From Pasteurellaceae bacterium Macca (GTDB lineage Bacteria > Pseudomonadota > Gammaproteobacteria > Enterobacterales > Pasteurellaceae), in NCBI GenBank assembly GCA_023101485.1, contig LVZB01000001.1, positions 434,001 to 498,000 on the forward strand: DNA of 64,000 nucleotides, written 5' to 3'. Every line of letters begins with the position of its first letter. The stretch's first letter is position 1. The notes below the pieces were generated by a model. The model did not search any database. It saw nothing but the letters and a program-made list of their open reading frames with translations, and was not told where the DNA came from. This document shows positions 28,202 to 37,146 of this stretch, in pieces. The translations under genes were made by a program, and so were the position numbers.

Positions 28202-28214
28202 TTTTTACTCCGGT

Positions 28215-29174
28215 TTAATAAATAAAATTAAGTTTAATATCTTTTATATTTTCAACTTGTTCTCTAGACAAATAAAAATTCAGCTTGTCTGTTCGTGTGT
28301 CTATTTCATACTGGTAATAATGATCATTATTAGAATTCATTTGAGGAGTGGTGTTAAAAAATACTGAATATATTTCGTTATCATCTTTACCTATTATAGA
28401 TAATTGAATTTTACTGAAATGATCATAGTATATAGATCCTATTTTTTCCCTAAATATTAGATAATAGTCAGTATTAACCTTGTACCTCTTAACTTGCTCA
28501 TGCTTATTTTTGACCATATCAATAGTTTTGTTGCTATTATCTGTTAGTCTGCCCATCTGCCCTATTACTTTTTCAACAGATTTAAGGTAATCTTTATCAA
28601 TATAATATTGGATTGGTAATTCAAATTCTATGCGTTGTTCTGTAGTTTGTTTATTTATAATAGGGGTTAATTCACCTGTAACGTCCAAGTGAACCACTTG
28701 TTTATGTTCGTTAATGGGTTTCACTAATAATTCATCAACTAGATCTGCAAAATCTTGTTTCGCTTTTTCCTCTGTTTTTTGTTTATCGAAATAATTTTCT
28801 AACTCAGAAAGAAGTTTATTATTGACGGCGTTTTTCACTTCCACAGTATTCATATCTTGAAGCTGTTTAATTAACACTTGGCTTTCAATATCGACATTCA
28901 CCACAACTTTGTAACCGCTATCCATTTTTTGCTCTGAAATAACATCAATCTTTTTGACATAAGCATTAGAATGGCTAACGACTTTTTGGCTAAAATCATC
29001 GTTATTTAATTCTTCTTTATTGACGATAAATTCGCCTACACTGAATTTTATAGCATTCGTTACGGCATCTTTTTTAGCTTCTTCTAACGTATTGCCGATG
29101 CCAGATCCCTTAAACATTTGTGCATTGGCTAAGCTAGAAAGGAGTAGCAAAGCAGGGAAAATCATTTTTTTCAT
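28215..29174 (-). CDS. Exported LPP20/FlgT-N-like protein, 319 residues
   Basis: Signal peptide 1-18 (MIFPALLLLSSLANA, then QMFKGSG). The mature N-terminus GSGIGNTLEEAKKDAVTNAIKFSVGEFI matches the LPP20/FlgT N-terminal fold. The middle has a charged, possibly coiled segment (NKLLSELENYFDKQKTEEK), and the C-terminal half is beta-rich with NTDYYLIFREKIGSIYYDHF. A single-copy periplasmic pair with the following gene, and divergent from an XRE regulator; palindromes lie between them. The AT-rich sequence and isolated codon style suggest acquisition. No flagellar genes are present, so FlgT function itself is unlikely. Confidence 0.7.
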   Translation of the reverse strand: MKKMIFPALLLLSSLANAQMFKGSGIGNTLEEAKKDAVTNAIKFSVGEFIVNKEELNNDDFSQKVVSHSNAYVKKIDVISEQKMDSGYKVVVNVDIESQVLIKQLQDMNTVEVKNAVNNKLLSELENYFDKQKTEEKAKQDFADLVDELLVKPINEHKQVVHLDVTGELTPIINKQTTEQRIEFELPIQYYIDKDYLKSVEKVIGQMGRLTDNSNKTIDMVKNKHEQVKRYKVNTDYYLIFREKIGSIYYDHFSKIQLSIIGKDDNEIYSVFFNTTPQMNSNNDHYYQYEIDTRTDKLNFYLSREQVENIKDIKLNFIY

Positions 29175-29211
29175 TTAGCGTTCCTTTTATGAATGTTAAA
29201 CAGAATTGATG

Positions 29212-29246
29212 AAACTATATTAGTTTACATAAAAACCATTTTGGTT
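29212..29246. promoter_or_regulatory. Two palindromes between the exported-protein operon and the XRE regulator
   Basis: AAACTA-TAT-TAGTTT (29212-29226) and AACCA-TTT-TGGTT (29234-29246) are perfect interrupted palindromes within the 107-bp divergent region. Size and spacing fit operators for a dimeric repressor such as the adjacent XRE protein. Confidence 0.5.
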
Positions 29247-29281
29247 ATCAATAAAAATCTGTTCTGCTCATAATTTTCTTT

Positions 29282-29656
29282 ATGAAAATATTGAATGAAA
29301 AACAGAAATTCAGCCAAAGATTAAACCTTGCCCTTAATTCAGCTTACCCAAATAAGTTGAAAACTAGCGATATTGCTACGAAGTTTAATCTACAGCATCA
29401 TAATGAGCCGGTAACTCCCCAAGCGGTGTATAAATGGGTTAATGGCTTGTCTATCCTTTCGGACGATAAAGTGAATACATTAGCAAAATGGCTAAAAGTG
29501 AAACCAGAATGGTTACGTTATGGTGTGCAAGAGGGCGAGCAACCCCAATCCGAATTAGATAAGCGATTAGTTGAACTTGTGCTGAGTTTATCCGATGAAA
29601 AGAAAAAGCTTTTAGTGAATTGGATTTCGCTCTTTGAGTTGGAAAGAGAACGTTAA
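29282..29656 (+). CDS. XRE-type (phage Cro/CI-like) DNA-binding regulator
   Basis: 124 residues. The helix-turn-helix spans about residues 22-70, with KTSDIATKFNL and VTPQAVYKWVNGLSILSDDKVNTLAKWLKVKPEWLRYG, the pattern of phage-type repressors that read TPQAVYKW. No peptidase domain. Divergent from the LPP20-like pair and likely its regulator. A hairpin terminator separates it from convergent argS. Confidence 0.82.
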   Translation: MKILNEKQKFSQRLNLALNSAYPNKLKTSDIATKFNLQHHNEPVTPQAVYKWVNGLSILSDDKVNTLAKWLKVKPEWLRYGVQEGEQPQSELDKRLVELVLSLSDEKKKLLVNWISLFELERER

Positions 29657-29668
29657 AGTGGTGAATTT

Positions 29669-29708
29669 CTCCCCTCTTAGCCATGATATGTACTTTAATA
29701 GAGGGGAG
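29669..29708. terminator. Terminator between the XRE gene and argS
   Basis: CTCCCCTCT (29669-29677) and AGAGGGGAG (29700-29708) form a perfect 9-bp stem with a 22-nt loop between convergent genes. Confidence 0.6.
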
Positions 29709-29717
29709 TAGTGTATT

Positions 29718-31445
29718 TTACATTTTCTCGACGGTTTTAATCCCTAACAGATCCAACCCTTGTTTGAGGGTTTTGGCTGTGAGGTTCGCAAGTTGTAAGC
29801 GACTCTGTTTGATAGATTCTTCGGCGTTGAGAATTGGGCAAGCCTCGTAGAAGCTAGAAAAGAGCCCAGCTAATTCGTAGAGATATTGGCATAAAACGTG
29901 AGGTGTTCCCTCTTTGGCAACCGTAGTAACGGCTTCTTCAAACTGCAAGAGTTTTAATGCCAAGTTGCGTTCTTTCTCTTCGGTGAGGTGAATTTCCCCG
30001 CAAAGTGTGGCTTCATCAATCCCTGCTCGGCTGAAAATCGAGCGGATTCGTGTGTAGGCATACTGCATATAAGGGGCGGTATTGCCTTCAAAACTGAGCA
30101 TATTATCCCAATCGAAAACGTAATCCGTGGTGCGGTTTTTCGATAAATCGGAATATTTCACCGCCCCAATGGCAACGGCTTCCACCACGGCGGCTTTTTC
30201 ACTTGGTGTCAGATTTGGGTTCTTTTCAGAAATCAATTTATCGGCACGCTCCATTGCTTCATCAAGCAAATCGGCTAGTTTTACCGTGCCACCAGAGCGA
30301 GTTTTAAAGGGCTTGCCGTCTTTGCCTAACATCATGCCGAAGTTGTGATGTTCTAAGCTGAAATGATCGGGCACATAGCCTGCTTTACGGGTGATTAACC
30401 ACGCTTGTTGCATATGTTGGCTTTGGCGAGTGTCGGAGAAAACCAATGCACGATCTGCTTTTAGGGTTTCGTAGCGATATTTTGCCGCTGCAATATCGGT
30501 GGTGGTGTAAAGGAAACCGCCATCTTTTTTCTGCACGATCACGCCCATTGGGTCGCCGTCTTTATTTTTAAATTCATCAAGATAAACCACCCATGCGCCT
30601 TCATCTTCCACGGCTAAGCCCTGTGCTTTTAAGTCTTCCACAATGGCAGGTAACATCGGATTATAAAGGCTTTCCCCCATGACATCCTTTTCGGTGAGGG
30701 TGACGTTTAAACGTTGGTAGTTCTGTTGGTTTTGTTGCATCGTGATATCCACGAGCTTCTTCCACATTGTGCGACAGTACTCATCTCCACTTTGTAATTT
30801 CACCACATAACCACGGGCTTTTTCGGCAAATTGGGCATCGCTATCGTAATGTTCTTTCGCGGCACGGTAAAAGGCTTCGAGATCGCTTAACTCCATCGCT
30901 GTAGCGTTTTCATTTTCCATTTTTTCAAGGTAAGCGATTAACATCCCAAACTGCGTGCCCCAATCGCCAACATGATTCGCCCGAATCACGTTGTTGCCTA
31001 AAAATTCAAGGGCGCGGACAACGCCGTCACCAATAATCGTGGAACGCAAATGCCCAACGTGCATCTCTTTCGCCACATTTGGGGAAGAATAATCCGCCAC
31101 GACTGTTTGAGTCTGGGGTAATTGGATGCCTAATTTCGGGGCGTTTAGGGCGTGTTGTGCTTGCTTCGCTAACCAATTTGGCTTTAAGAAAATGTTGATA
31201 AAGCCCGGACCTGCAATTTCTAATTTTTCTGCCATATCGGCTAATTGAAGTTGATCTAAGACTTTTTGAGCAAACTCACGAGGATTCACGCCTAATTTTT
31301 TCGCCGCCCCCATAATGCCGTTTGCTTGATAATCGCCGAACTGTGGTTTGCCTGATTGACGCACTAATGCTTCAACATTTGCTTTTGCCCCCGCGAGCAC
31401 CATTGCGTGTTGAATTTTTTCCGATAGAATGTGTTGAATATTCAC
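29718..31445 (-). CDS. argS: Arginyl-tRNA synthetase
   Basis: Charges tRNA-Arg. I place the start at a GTG at 31445 (protein begins [15 protein letters not shown], 575 residues, close to the 577 usual in Haemophilus and E. coli), with AGGT upstream. The open frame runs on to 31703, but that extension has no family support and overlaps the divergent yecM. HIGH-type motif [12 protein letters not shown] near residue 129; class Ia KMSKS-equivalent region [15 protein letters not shown] near 375. C-terminal anticodon-binding helical domain intact. Divergent from yecM, as in E. coli where the two are neighbours. Confidence 0.96.
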   Translation of the reverse strand: MNIQHILSEKIQHAMVLAGAKANVEALVRQSGKPQFGDYQANGIMGAAKKLGVNPREFAQKVLDQLQLADMAEKLEIAGPGFINIFLKPNWLAKQAQHALNAPKLGIQLPQTQTVVADYSSPNVAKEMHVGHLRSTIIGDGVVRALEFLGNNVIRANHVGDWGTQFGMLIAYLEKMENENATAMELSDLEAFYRAAKEHYDSDAQFAEKARGYVVKLQSGDEYCRTMWKKLVDITMQQNQQNYQRLNVTLTEKDVMGESLYNPMLPAIVEDLKAQGLAVEDEGAWVVYLDEFKNKDGDPMGVIVQKKDGGFLYTTTDIAAAKYRYETLKADRALVFSDTRQSQHMQQAWLITRKAGYVPDHFSLEHHNFGMMLGKDGKPFKTRSGGTVKLADLLDEAMERADKLISEKNPNLTPSEKAAVVEAVAIGAVKYSDLSKNRTTDYVFDWDNMLSFEGNTAPYMQYAYTRIRSIFSRAGIDEATLCGEIHLTEEKERNLALKLLQFEEAVTTVAKEGTPHVLCQYLYELAGLFSSFYEACPILNAEESIKQSRLQLANLTAKTLKQGLDLLGIKTVEKM

Positions 31446-31474
31446 GATTTTACCTATTGATGTTTCCTTAAAAA

Positions 31475-32101
31475 ATGTGTGCAATGATACTCGAAAATGC
31501 AGAGAAACAGGCAGATTTTGCAAATTTTTTCTCAAAAATGACCGCTTGTTTTGGCGATTTTGCCGAATTTGAAGCAAAAATCCGCCAAATCGCCGATTTA
31601 GCACAAATTCCCCTCGCGGAATTTGAGATTGACCATTTAGCCGTACGAATGAATGATACTCAACGGGCAAAACAGTGGTATGAATTACTGCTGACTCACG
31701 CAAATCTCCTGAAAGAGAGTGTTGTGAATGGTCGCCCTATCGCATTATTTACCCTCTATACGCCTTTAACGTTCTGCGGAAAGTCAGTTTCTATTGTGGA
31801 ACTTCCCTTTCCAAAAGGAAAAATCTATCCTCAAGAGGGGTTGGAGCATATCGAAATTGTAATCCCTTTTCTGACGGACGAAACAGTGGCTGAATGGACA
31901 AAACGCATTTGCCATCAATATGCTCTTGAGCAGAACCCTCACATCACATTAAAGATCAGCCAACCGACCGTTTTAGGCGAAGGATTACCGAACCCAACAA
32001 TCGCCATCACAACAAATTACAAAACTTATTGTAATAATGCTTGTCTTAAAATTCATCCTTATGATATAAATACCGTTATCCGTTCAGAGTGCGTTCTCTG
32101 A
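31475..32101 (+). CDS. yecM: YecM-family VOC-like protein
   Basis: 208 residues. Conserved [22 protein letters not shown] (about 53-74) with the VOC-superfamily His, and [23 protein letters not shown] with further candidate metal ligands. E. coli YecM has an isomerase/oxygenase fold with unknown activity. The start may be at 31475 or at the in-frame ATG at 31484; no strong ribosome-binding site decides. Just ahead of slyB. Confidence 0.82.
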   Translation: MCAMILENAEKQADFANFFSKMTACFGDFAEFEAKIRQIADLAQIPLAEFEIDHLAVRMNDTQRAKQWYELLLTHANLLKESVVNGRPIALFTLYTPLTFCGKSVSIVELPFPKGKIYPQEGLEHIEIVIPFLTDETVAEWTKRICHQYALEQNPHITLKISQPTVLGEGLPNPTIAITTNYKTYCNNACLKIHPYDINTVIRSECVL

Positions 32102-32121
32102 ACTTTTTTTGGAGAAAAAAT

Positions 32122-32586
32122 ATGAAAAAAATGGGATTTGCTGCCGTTTTAATGGCAAGTTTAACCCTTGTTGGTTGCGCAAACACTGATGTTTATAGTG
32201 GTAGCGTTTATCGTGGTGATCAGGCTAAAGAAGCTCGTTCAATTAGTTATGGAACTATTCTTTCTGTCCGTGATGTTAAAATTCAAGCAGATAACCAAGG
32301 TGTGCTTGGTACCGTCGGTGGTGGTGTGTTAGGTGGTATTGCAGGTTCAGCTGTTGGCGGTGGTACCGGGCAAGCAATAGCAACCACAGTCGGAGCTCTT
32401 GCCGGTGCAATCATTGGTAGTTCAGTAGAAGAAAAAGCATCACAAGTTTCATCTTTAGAGATGGTAATTCGTAAAGATGATGGCAAAGAAGTCGTTGTTG
32501 TTCAAAAGAAAGAAAGTGGCTTCGTTCCAGGAAAACGTGTTAGACTTGTGGGCTCAAATTCTGATCTAAACGTTTCTTTACTTTAA
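32122..32586 (+). CDS. slyB: Glycine-zipper outer membrane lipoprotein (SlyB/Pcp type)
   Basis: 154 residues from ATG 32122, preceded by GGAG. Lipobox LVGC (Cys near 19), then NTDVYSGSVYRG, a glycine-zipper double helix (GVLGTVGGGVLGGIAGSAVG... about 64-100) and a C-terminal beta domain binding-type motif. Homologues are the Haemophilus 15-kDa peptidoglycan-associated lipoprotein and enterobacterial SlyB, linked to outer membrane stability. Followed 28 bp later by a related short lipoprotein. Confidence 0.9.
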   Translation: MKKMGFAAVLMASLTLVGCANTDVYSGSVYRGDQAKEARSISYGTILSVRDVKIQADNQGVLGTVGGGVLGGIAGSAVGGGTGQAIATTVGALAGAIIGSSVEEKASQVSSLEMVIRKDDGKEVVVVQKKESGFVPGKRVRLVGSNSDLNVSLL

Positions 32587-32614
32587 GTTTAATTAATATT
32601 TTAAGGATTATGTC

Positions 32615-32890
32615 ATGAAAAAATTTTCTCTTGTTTTAATGATGAGTGCAGTATTAGCTGCATGTACGGCTGATGTTTATTCCGGCAAAGGCAATGCAAC
32701 AATAATCTCAAGTAAAAATCTTCAAAATAACACTGTTGAGCTTGTTATCCAAAAAGATAACGGCGAAACTGTGACAATGACTCGTGAATACGATTCTCAC
32801 GCCACTGTTGGCGCTCGTGTAAACGTATCGGATAACTACGAGCACCAAGATGTTGATCTAAAAACAATCACTCGTTACGAGTTCAAATAA
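32615..32890 (+). CDS. Small lipoprotein related to the SlyB ends
   Basis: 91 residues. Signal with lipobox LAAC (Cys 17), then TADVYSGKGNATII, echoing the DVYSG start of the slyB neighbour, and ELVIQKDNGETVTM, echoing its C-terminal MVIRKDDGKEVVVV. The glycine-zipper membrane segment is missing, so it looks like a paralogue reduced to the soluble domain. AAGGA-type ribosome-binding site. Probably in one transcript with slyB, ending at the hairpin 32945-32977. Confidence 0.8.
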   Translation: MKKFSLVLMMSAVLAACTADVYSGKGNATIISSKNLQNNTVELVIQKDNGETVTMTREYDSHATVGARVNVSDNYEHQDVDLKTITRYEFK

Positions 32891-32944
32891 TTAGATTGAT
32901 AACAAATTAAAATCCATTTTATATTGGTATAAAAAGGATAAATC

Positions 32945-32977
32945 AAGCGGTCAAAATTTAATTTGACCGCTTTTTTA
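32945..32977 (+). terminator. USS-arm terminator after the lipoprotein pair
   Basis: AAGCGGTCAAA (32945-32955) and TTTGACCGCTT (32962-32972), 11-bp perfect stem, 6-nt loop, then a T-run to 32977. The arms contain the USS core AAGCGGTC. Confidence 0.85.
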
Positions 32978-32993
32978 TTATAGGAAGAATAAA

Positions 32994-33065
32994 ATGAAAT
33001 TATTTAACTTTATATCCTCTATTTATCGAAAAATTTTTCTTAATAAAAAGAAGTATCAATCATAA
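32994..33065 (+). CDS. Possible 23-residue peptide
   Basis: ATG at 32994 with an AGGAAG ribosome-binding site 7-8 nt upstream, encoding MKLFNFISSIYRKIF followed by a Lys-rich end. Could be a tiny membrane-associated peptide or a gene fragment next to the IS. It lies after a terminator, so its own promoter would be needed. Weakly supported. Confidence 0.3.
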   Translation: MKLFNFISSIYRKIFLNKKKYQS

Positions 33066-33101
33066 AAAGTGAAGACATTATTCATTTAGATCTTTATTTT
33101 T

Positions 33102-33814
33102 GGGGCTGACGTAGATTAGCCCTAAATTTTACACCATTTTCTCAGCATTTTAAGTTGCTCTTTTGGTGTCCCAAAGTTAAACCGAAATTCACATTCCTTC
33201 AAGAATAAAGGGAAACTTTTTCGGTCAATTCCATTATATTTTCGGCGTATCCGTTTAGCTTGACTCCAAAAATTTTCAATGCCGTTGATATGATTTTGTT
33301 TCACGGCAAATAATTCTGAATGGTTGATTCACTCGTGGTGAAATTCACTGACATCAAGGGCATCATAACGACGATAAGTGTCCGTATAAACCCAGCTGTC
33401 AGGCTTGATTTTCCTTGCTATAACGGGCATGAGCGTTGTTGTTTTCGTATCACGAACGACCACAGTAAACACTTTTCCTTGTCGTTTCAATATCCCAAAG
33501 ACAGCTACTTTTCCTGCTGCACCACGCCCTCGTTTTCCTTTGCGATGCCCACCGAAATAGCTTTCATCCAACTCAATTTGTCCGTCAAATACCTCATCCG
33601 CTTCAAGGGCTAAATGATAGCTGATGACCTCGCGGATTTTACGGTAAAACAGGATGGCTGAATTGGACTGAATGCCGAGTAAATCTGCGGCTGAGCGAGC
33701 CGTTACTTCTAACACAAAAAATTCAAGACGTTTTTTCTGTATAGATTTCTTTAATTTACAATGGGTTATCTTCATTTTCGTAGACTAGCATACTCGCTAA
33801 TCTACGTCAGACCC
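33102..33814 (-). mobile_element. IS1016-like insertion sequence (IS1595 family), copy B
   Basis: 713 bp, inverse orientation to copy A, with transposase products identical at every residue. Terminal repeats GGGTCTGACGTAGATTAGC (outer, at 33814) and GGGGCTGACGTAGATTAGC (at 33102). The latter differs by one base from the corresponding end of copy A. The 8 bp left of 33102, TTATTTTT, are the reverse complement of AAAAATAA to the left of copy A, while its right-hand 8 bp are AAAATTAA. So the matching target duplication is split between the two copies. Confidence 0.92.
33122..33775 (-). pseudogene. IS1595-family transposase with internal TGA, copy B
   Basis: Same 148-residue and 60-residue fragments as copy A, interrupted by the same in-frame TGA (here near 33329-33331, read leftward). 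The first two catalytic Asp lie before the stop and the third catalytic residue after it. Identical nonsense change in both copies means either this defective form was copied, or gene conversion spread it, or the stop is tolerated. Confidence 0.88.
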
Positions 33815-34043
33815 AAAATTAAAACCACAAGCAACACCTTATGCTGACGGTAACAATCTTTATTTACGCATCAGCAATAAAGGTTGCCGATCTTTTCTTT
33901 TCTGGTATTCCCACCCAATTACTAAAAAACGAACAAAAAGAAAGCTAGGGGATTATCCCTATATTTCACTTCACGAAGCACGAGAAACAGCAAGAGCTTT
34001 CAATAAGTTGTTAGCTCAATCAATAAATTCCTTTGAATATTAA
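33815..34043 (+). pseudogene. Fragment of a P4-type integrase N-terminal domain
   Basis: Frame open from the IS end to TAA at 34041-34043. It encodes KPQATPYADGNNLYLRISNKG, then FLFWYSHPITKKRTKRKLGDYPYISLHEARETARAFNKLLAQ, which is the DUF4102 arm-binding domain of tyrosine integrases (compare LSIGRYPETSLSEARAKRDE in the intact int). The start is removed by the IS and everything after about residue 90 is gone. It differs from the intact int at 19682, so it comes from a second integrase. Confidence 0.82.
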
Positions 34044-34104
34044 GGTCCTATAATAGTCAAACTTTGGCAATGATGTTATGCATATTAGGAATAAAGATCG
34101 GTTC

Positions 34105-34971
34105 TTATCTTTTTACTTTTTTAGCTAATAATGTGGCAAATTTCATTTTAATACGATTCCCTTGAGCATCTGTTTTATGTAATTCGCCTAACTCTTCATT
34201 ATATTTTACTAATTCCCAATCTTGATAATAATGGCTTAATTCTCCTTCTTTGAATGTAAAGGAAAAAGGCATAGGGCAAGGATATTCATCAGTACTCATC
34301 GCACAAACAATCAAATTATATCCTCCAAGACAAGTCGATTGTTGCATATTCTCAATAATCTCTGGGATGCGTTTTGGGTTAAGGAACATCATTACAACCG
34401 TTGAAAGAATAAAATCAAACTCACCGCAAATAGTGGCTTGATTAATATCATAAACGCCAGTATGAATCGCTGTAAGTTGCTCTGTCTCAATAATACGATT
34501 AAGAAAATCAATACTCTCGGCATTATGATCTAGTGCCGTCACATCAAACCCTTTTTGATTGAGATAAAGGGTATTTCTTCCTCGACCACAACCAAGATCA
34601 AGCGCTTTGCCCCCTTGAAGATAAGACATTGCATGAATAACTTCAGAATGTGTCGCAGTAAGGTTATATTTCTTCATAAAATATTCTTCAGGCGCACAGT
34701 AAAAAGCGAGCTGACATTGAAGAGAATCATCCAATGCAGTGATTTTATGCCAGACTTGAGGAGCAATCATTGGAGGCTGATTATCTATATCAAAGCAATG
34801 TTCACTTATGACTTCGCCTTTTTCATCTAATTCATAATATTTTAATGCGCCTTTTAAAATCGTTAATTTTGCCCAAGTGCCCACTTTCGTGTTGTGTTTT
34901 TCTCGGAACATCATAGGTAATGAATTTGCCGTCCAAACCGGCATTTGTTTATAACAGAGTAGATTTTGCAT
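34105..34971 (-). CDS. tehB: Tellurite-resistance methyltransferase TehB
   Basis: 288 residues. N-terminal cupin-like TehB domain (about 1-90: KVGTWAKLTILKGALKYYEL, PPMIAPQVWHKI) fused to a SAM methyltransferase (about 95-288), with the SAM loop ALDLGCGRGRNTLYL. This two-domain form is the Haemophilus one (286 residues); E. coli TehB lacks the cupin part. In H. influenzae TehB contributes to tellurite and oxidant resistance and haem use. Stands alone, downstream of pgi but behind a terminator. Confidence 0.93.
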   Translation of the reverse strand: MQNLLCYKQMPVWTANSLPMMFREKHNTKVGTWAKLTILKGALKYYELDEKGEVISEHCFDIDNQPPMIAPQVWHKITALDDSLQCQLAFYCAPEEYFMKKYNLTATHSEVIHAMSYLQGGKALDLGCGRGRNTLYLNQKGFDVTALDHNAESIDFLNRIIETEQLTAIHTGVYDINQATICGEFDFILSTVVMMFLNPKRIPEIIENMQQSTCLGGYNLIVCAMSTDEYPCPMPFSFTFKEGELSHYYQDWELVKYNEELGELHKTDAQGNRIKMKFATLLAKKVKR

Positions 34972-35076
34972 GATATTTTGTATTATCTAAATGATTGAGA
35001 ATAAGAATACAAATTTTAGTAAAAATTTGACCGCTTGTTTTCACCCTATTTGTGCCTAAATTCCTATTTAAGACAA

Positions 35077-35104
35077 AAAAATCCTCCATATATGGAGGAT
35101 TTTT
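35077..35104. terminator. Perfect palindromic terminator after pgi
   Basis: 28-bp perfect palindrome, arms AAAAATCCTCCATA and complement, with T-rich flanks on both strands; lies 11 bp past the pgi stop. Confidence 0.85.
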
Positions 35105-35115
35105 CTTCTTTACGT

Positions 35116-36756
35116 TTAACGCCAAGCTTTAAATTGGTTGATTAGGCCATTTGTGGAGCTATCGTGGCTGGTAATCTGCTCATTATTTTCTAGCTCTGGC
35201 AGAATGCAGTTCGCAAGCTGTTTGCCTAATTCTACACCCCACTGGTCAAAGCTATAAATATTGAAAATCACGCCTTGTACGAAGATTTTATGCTCATACA
35301 TCGCAATCAACGCCCCTAAGGTGAACGGGGTAATTTTCTGCACTAAAATCGAGTTTGTTGGTTTATTTCCAGTAAACACTTTAAAAGGCACAATTTCAGC
35401 AAATTCTTCAACTTTTTTGCCCGCTTGTAGGAACTCTTGTTCCACTACTTCTTTCGATTTACCAAAAGCAAGGGCTTCTGTTTGGGCAAAGAAGTTCGAT
35501 AATAATTTACTGTGATGATCCGCAAGCGGATTATGCGTTTGCGCAGGGGCAATAAAATCACAAGGAATCAATTTCGTGCCTTGGTGAATCAACTGATAGA
35601 AGGCATGCTGACCATTTGTCCCTGGTTCACCCCAAATAATCGGCCCAGTTTGATAGGTAACGGGTTTGCCATCACGACCAACGAATTTACCATTTGATTC
35701 CATATTCCCTTGTTGGAAATAAGCGGCAAAGCGGTGCATATATTGGTCATAAGGTAAAATTGCCTCTGATTCCGCCCCTAAGAAATTGTTATTCCAGATG
35801 CCCACAAGCGCGAGGGTTGTTGGAATATTTTTCTCAATAGGTGCATTAAGGAAATGTTTATCCATCGCGTGTGCGCCATCAAGTAACGCCTCAAAATGCT
35901 CAAAGCCGAGGGAAAGGGCAATGGATAGACCAATCGCAGACCAAAGGGAATAACGTCCGCCGACCCAATCCCAAAATTCAAACATATTGGCAGTATCAAT
36001 ACCAAATTTTGCAACCTCTTTGGCATTCGTTGAAAGAGCAACAAAGTGTTTTGCTACCGCACTTTCGTCTTTAGCGGATTTCAATAACCATTCACGAGCA
36101 GAAAGGGCGTTTGTCATCGTTTCTTGCGTTGTAAAGGTTTTAGAAGCCACAAGTACAAGGGTCGTTTCAGGATTCACTTTCTTCAAGGTTTCAGCAATAT
36201 GCGTGCCATCAACATTGGAAACAAAGTGCATATTAAGATGATTTTTGTAAGGGCGAAGGGCTTCAGTCACCATATAAGGCCCAAGATCTGAACCGCCGAT
36301 ACCGATGTTAATCACATCGGTAATCGCTTTACCGGTATAACCTTTCCACTCACCTGAAATAACACGCTGACAGAATTCTTTCATCTTCGCCAACACCGCA
36401 TTGACCTCTGGCATAACGTCTTTACCATCCACATTAACCGGTGTATTAGAACGGTTGCGTAACGCCGTGTGTAATACGGCACGATTTTCCGTACGGTTAA
36501 TTTTCTCGCCGTTAAACATCGCATAAGTGGCTGATTTTACCTGACACTCTTCGGCTAATTGACGTAATAGGGATAATGTTTCCGCATTTATCGCATTTTT
36601 TGAGAAATCCACCAAAATTTGGTTTTCAAATTGTAAAGAGTAATGGTTAAAACGTTGTGGATCTTCATTAAATAATTGAGGAATCGTGAGATTTTCCTCT
36701 TTATGCTGTTCAAGTGCATTCCAAGCAAAGGTTTGAGTTGGATTGATTTTTTGCAT
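35116..36756 (-). CDS. pgi: Glucose-6-phosphate isomerase
   Basis: Interconverts glucose 6-phosphate and fructose 6-phosphate. 546 residues, near the E. coli 549. PGI signatures are present: [13 protein letters not shown] (about 148-160), the stretch ending [19 protein letters not shown] (about 259-277) and the C-terminal [13 protein letters not shown]. Catalytic Glu in GNMESNGK (near 352) and His in NGQHAFYQ (near 384). A 13-bp gap separates it from ubiK upstream. Confidence 0.98.
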   Translation of the reverse strand: MQKINPTQTFAWNALEQHKEENLTIPQLFNEDPQRFNHYSLQFENQILVDFSKNAINAETLSLLRQLAEECQVKSATYAMFNGEKINRTENRAVLHTALRNRSNTPVNVDGKDVMPEVNAVLAKMKEFCQRVISGEWKGYTGKAITDVINIGIGGSDLGPYMVTEALRPYKNHLNMHFVSNVDGTHIAETLKKVNPETTLVLVASKTFTTQETMTNALSAREWLLKSAKDESAVAKHFVALSTNAKEVAKFGIDTANMFEFWDWVGGRYSLWSAIGLSIALSLGFEHFEALLDGAHAMDKHFLNAPIEKNIPTTLALVGIWNNNFLGAESEAILPYDQYMHRFAAYFQQGNMESNGKFVGRDGKPVTYQTGPIIWGEPGTNGQHAFYQLIHQGTKLIPCDFIAPAQTHNPLADHHSKLLSNFFAQTEALAFGKSKEVVEQEFLQAGKKVEEFAEIVPFKVFTGNKPTNSILVQKITPFTLGALIAMYEHKIFVQGVIFNIYSFDQWGVELGKQLANCILPELENNEQITSHDSSTNGLINQFKAWR

Positions 36757-36769
36757 GACAAATATCCTT

Positions 36770-37036
36770 CTATTGATTTTGAGATTCGGTTGATGATGGG
36801 GTGGTCAGTTCATCTAAACGTTTTTCGAGAGCAACCAATTTTTCCCGTGTGCGGAGTAAAACTTGGGATTGAACATCAAACTCCTCACGAGTAACCACAT
36901 CTAATTTGGCGAGCTGTGCTTGTAAAATTTGTTTGAATTTTTCTTCAAGATCATTACCGACATTTTTTAAACCTTGGGGTAACGCATTGTGGAGTTGTTG
37001 GGCGATAGATTCCAGATTTTTGGGATTGAACATCAT
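36770..37036 (-). CDS. ubiK: Ubiquinone biosynthesis accessory factor UbiK
   Basis: 88 residues from the ATG at 37036 ([15 protein letters not shown]), which has TAAGGA 6 nt upstream; a longer frame to 37063 lacks such a site. Amphipathic helix, then a C-terminal coiled coil ([19 protein letters not shown]), the BMFP/YqiC pattern. UbiK binds UbiJ and helps the aerobic ubiquinone-synthesis complex. Directly upstream of pgi, probably co-transcribed. Confidence 0.88.
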   Translation of the reverse strand: MMFNPKNLESIAQQLHNALPQGLKNVGNDLEEKFKQILQAQLAKLDVVTREEFDVQSQVLLRTREKLVALEKRLDELTTPSSTESQNQ

Positions 37037-37146
37037 TTTTTCCTTATTAAATTTGACGCTCAATTTTAAAGAATTTTATGGCAGATAAAAAGAGATAAAA
37101 ATCAAATATTCTTGAAATGGTAAGGCTTAATAGAGGGATAAAGAGA

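Noticed and set aside
31446-31703. 86-residue N-terminal extension of argS
   Set aside because: It overlaps divergent yecM, lacks family similarity, and a GTG with ribosome-binding site at 31445 gives the standard ArgRS start.
14301-33814. The inverted IS pair as a composite transposon
   Set aside because: The segment between contains essential genes (argS, rpoH, ssrA) and shows no outer 8-bp target duplication, so transposition of the whole unit is unlikely.
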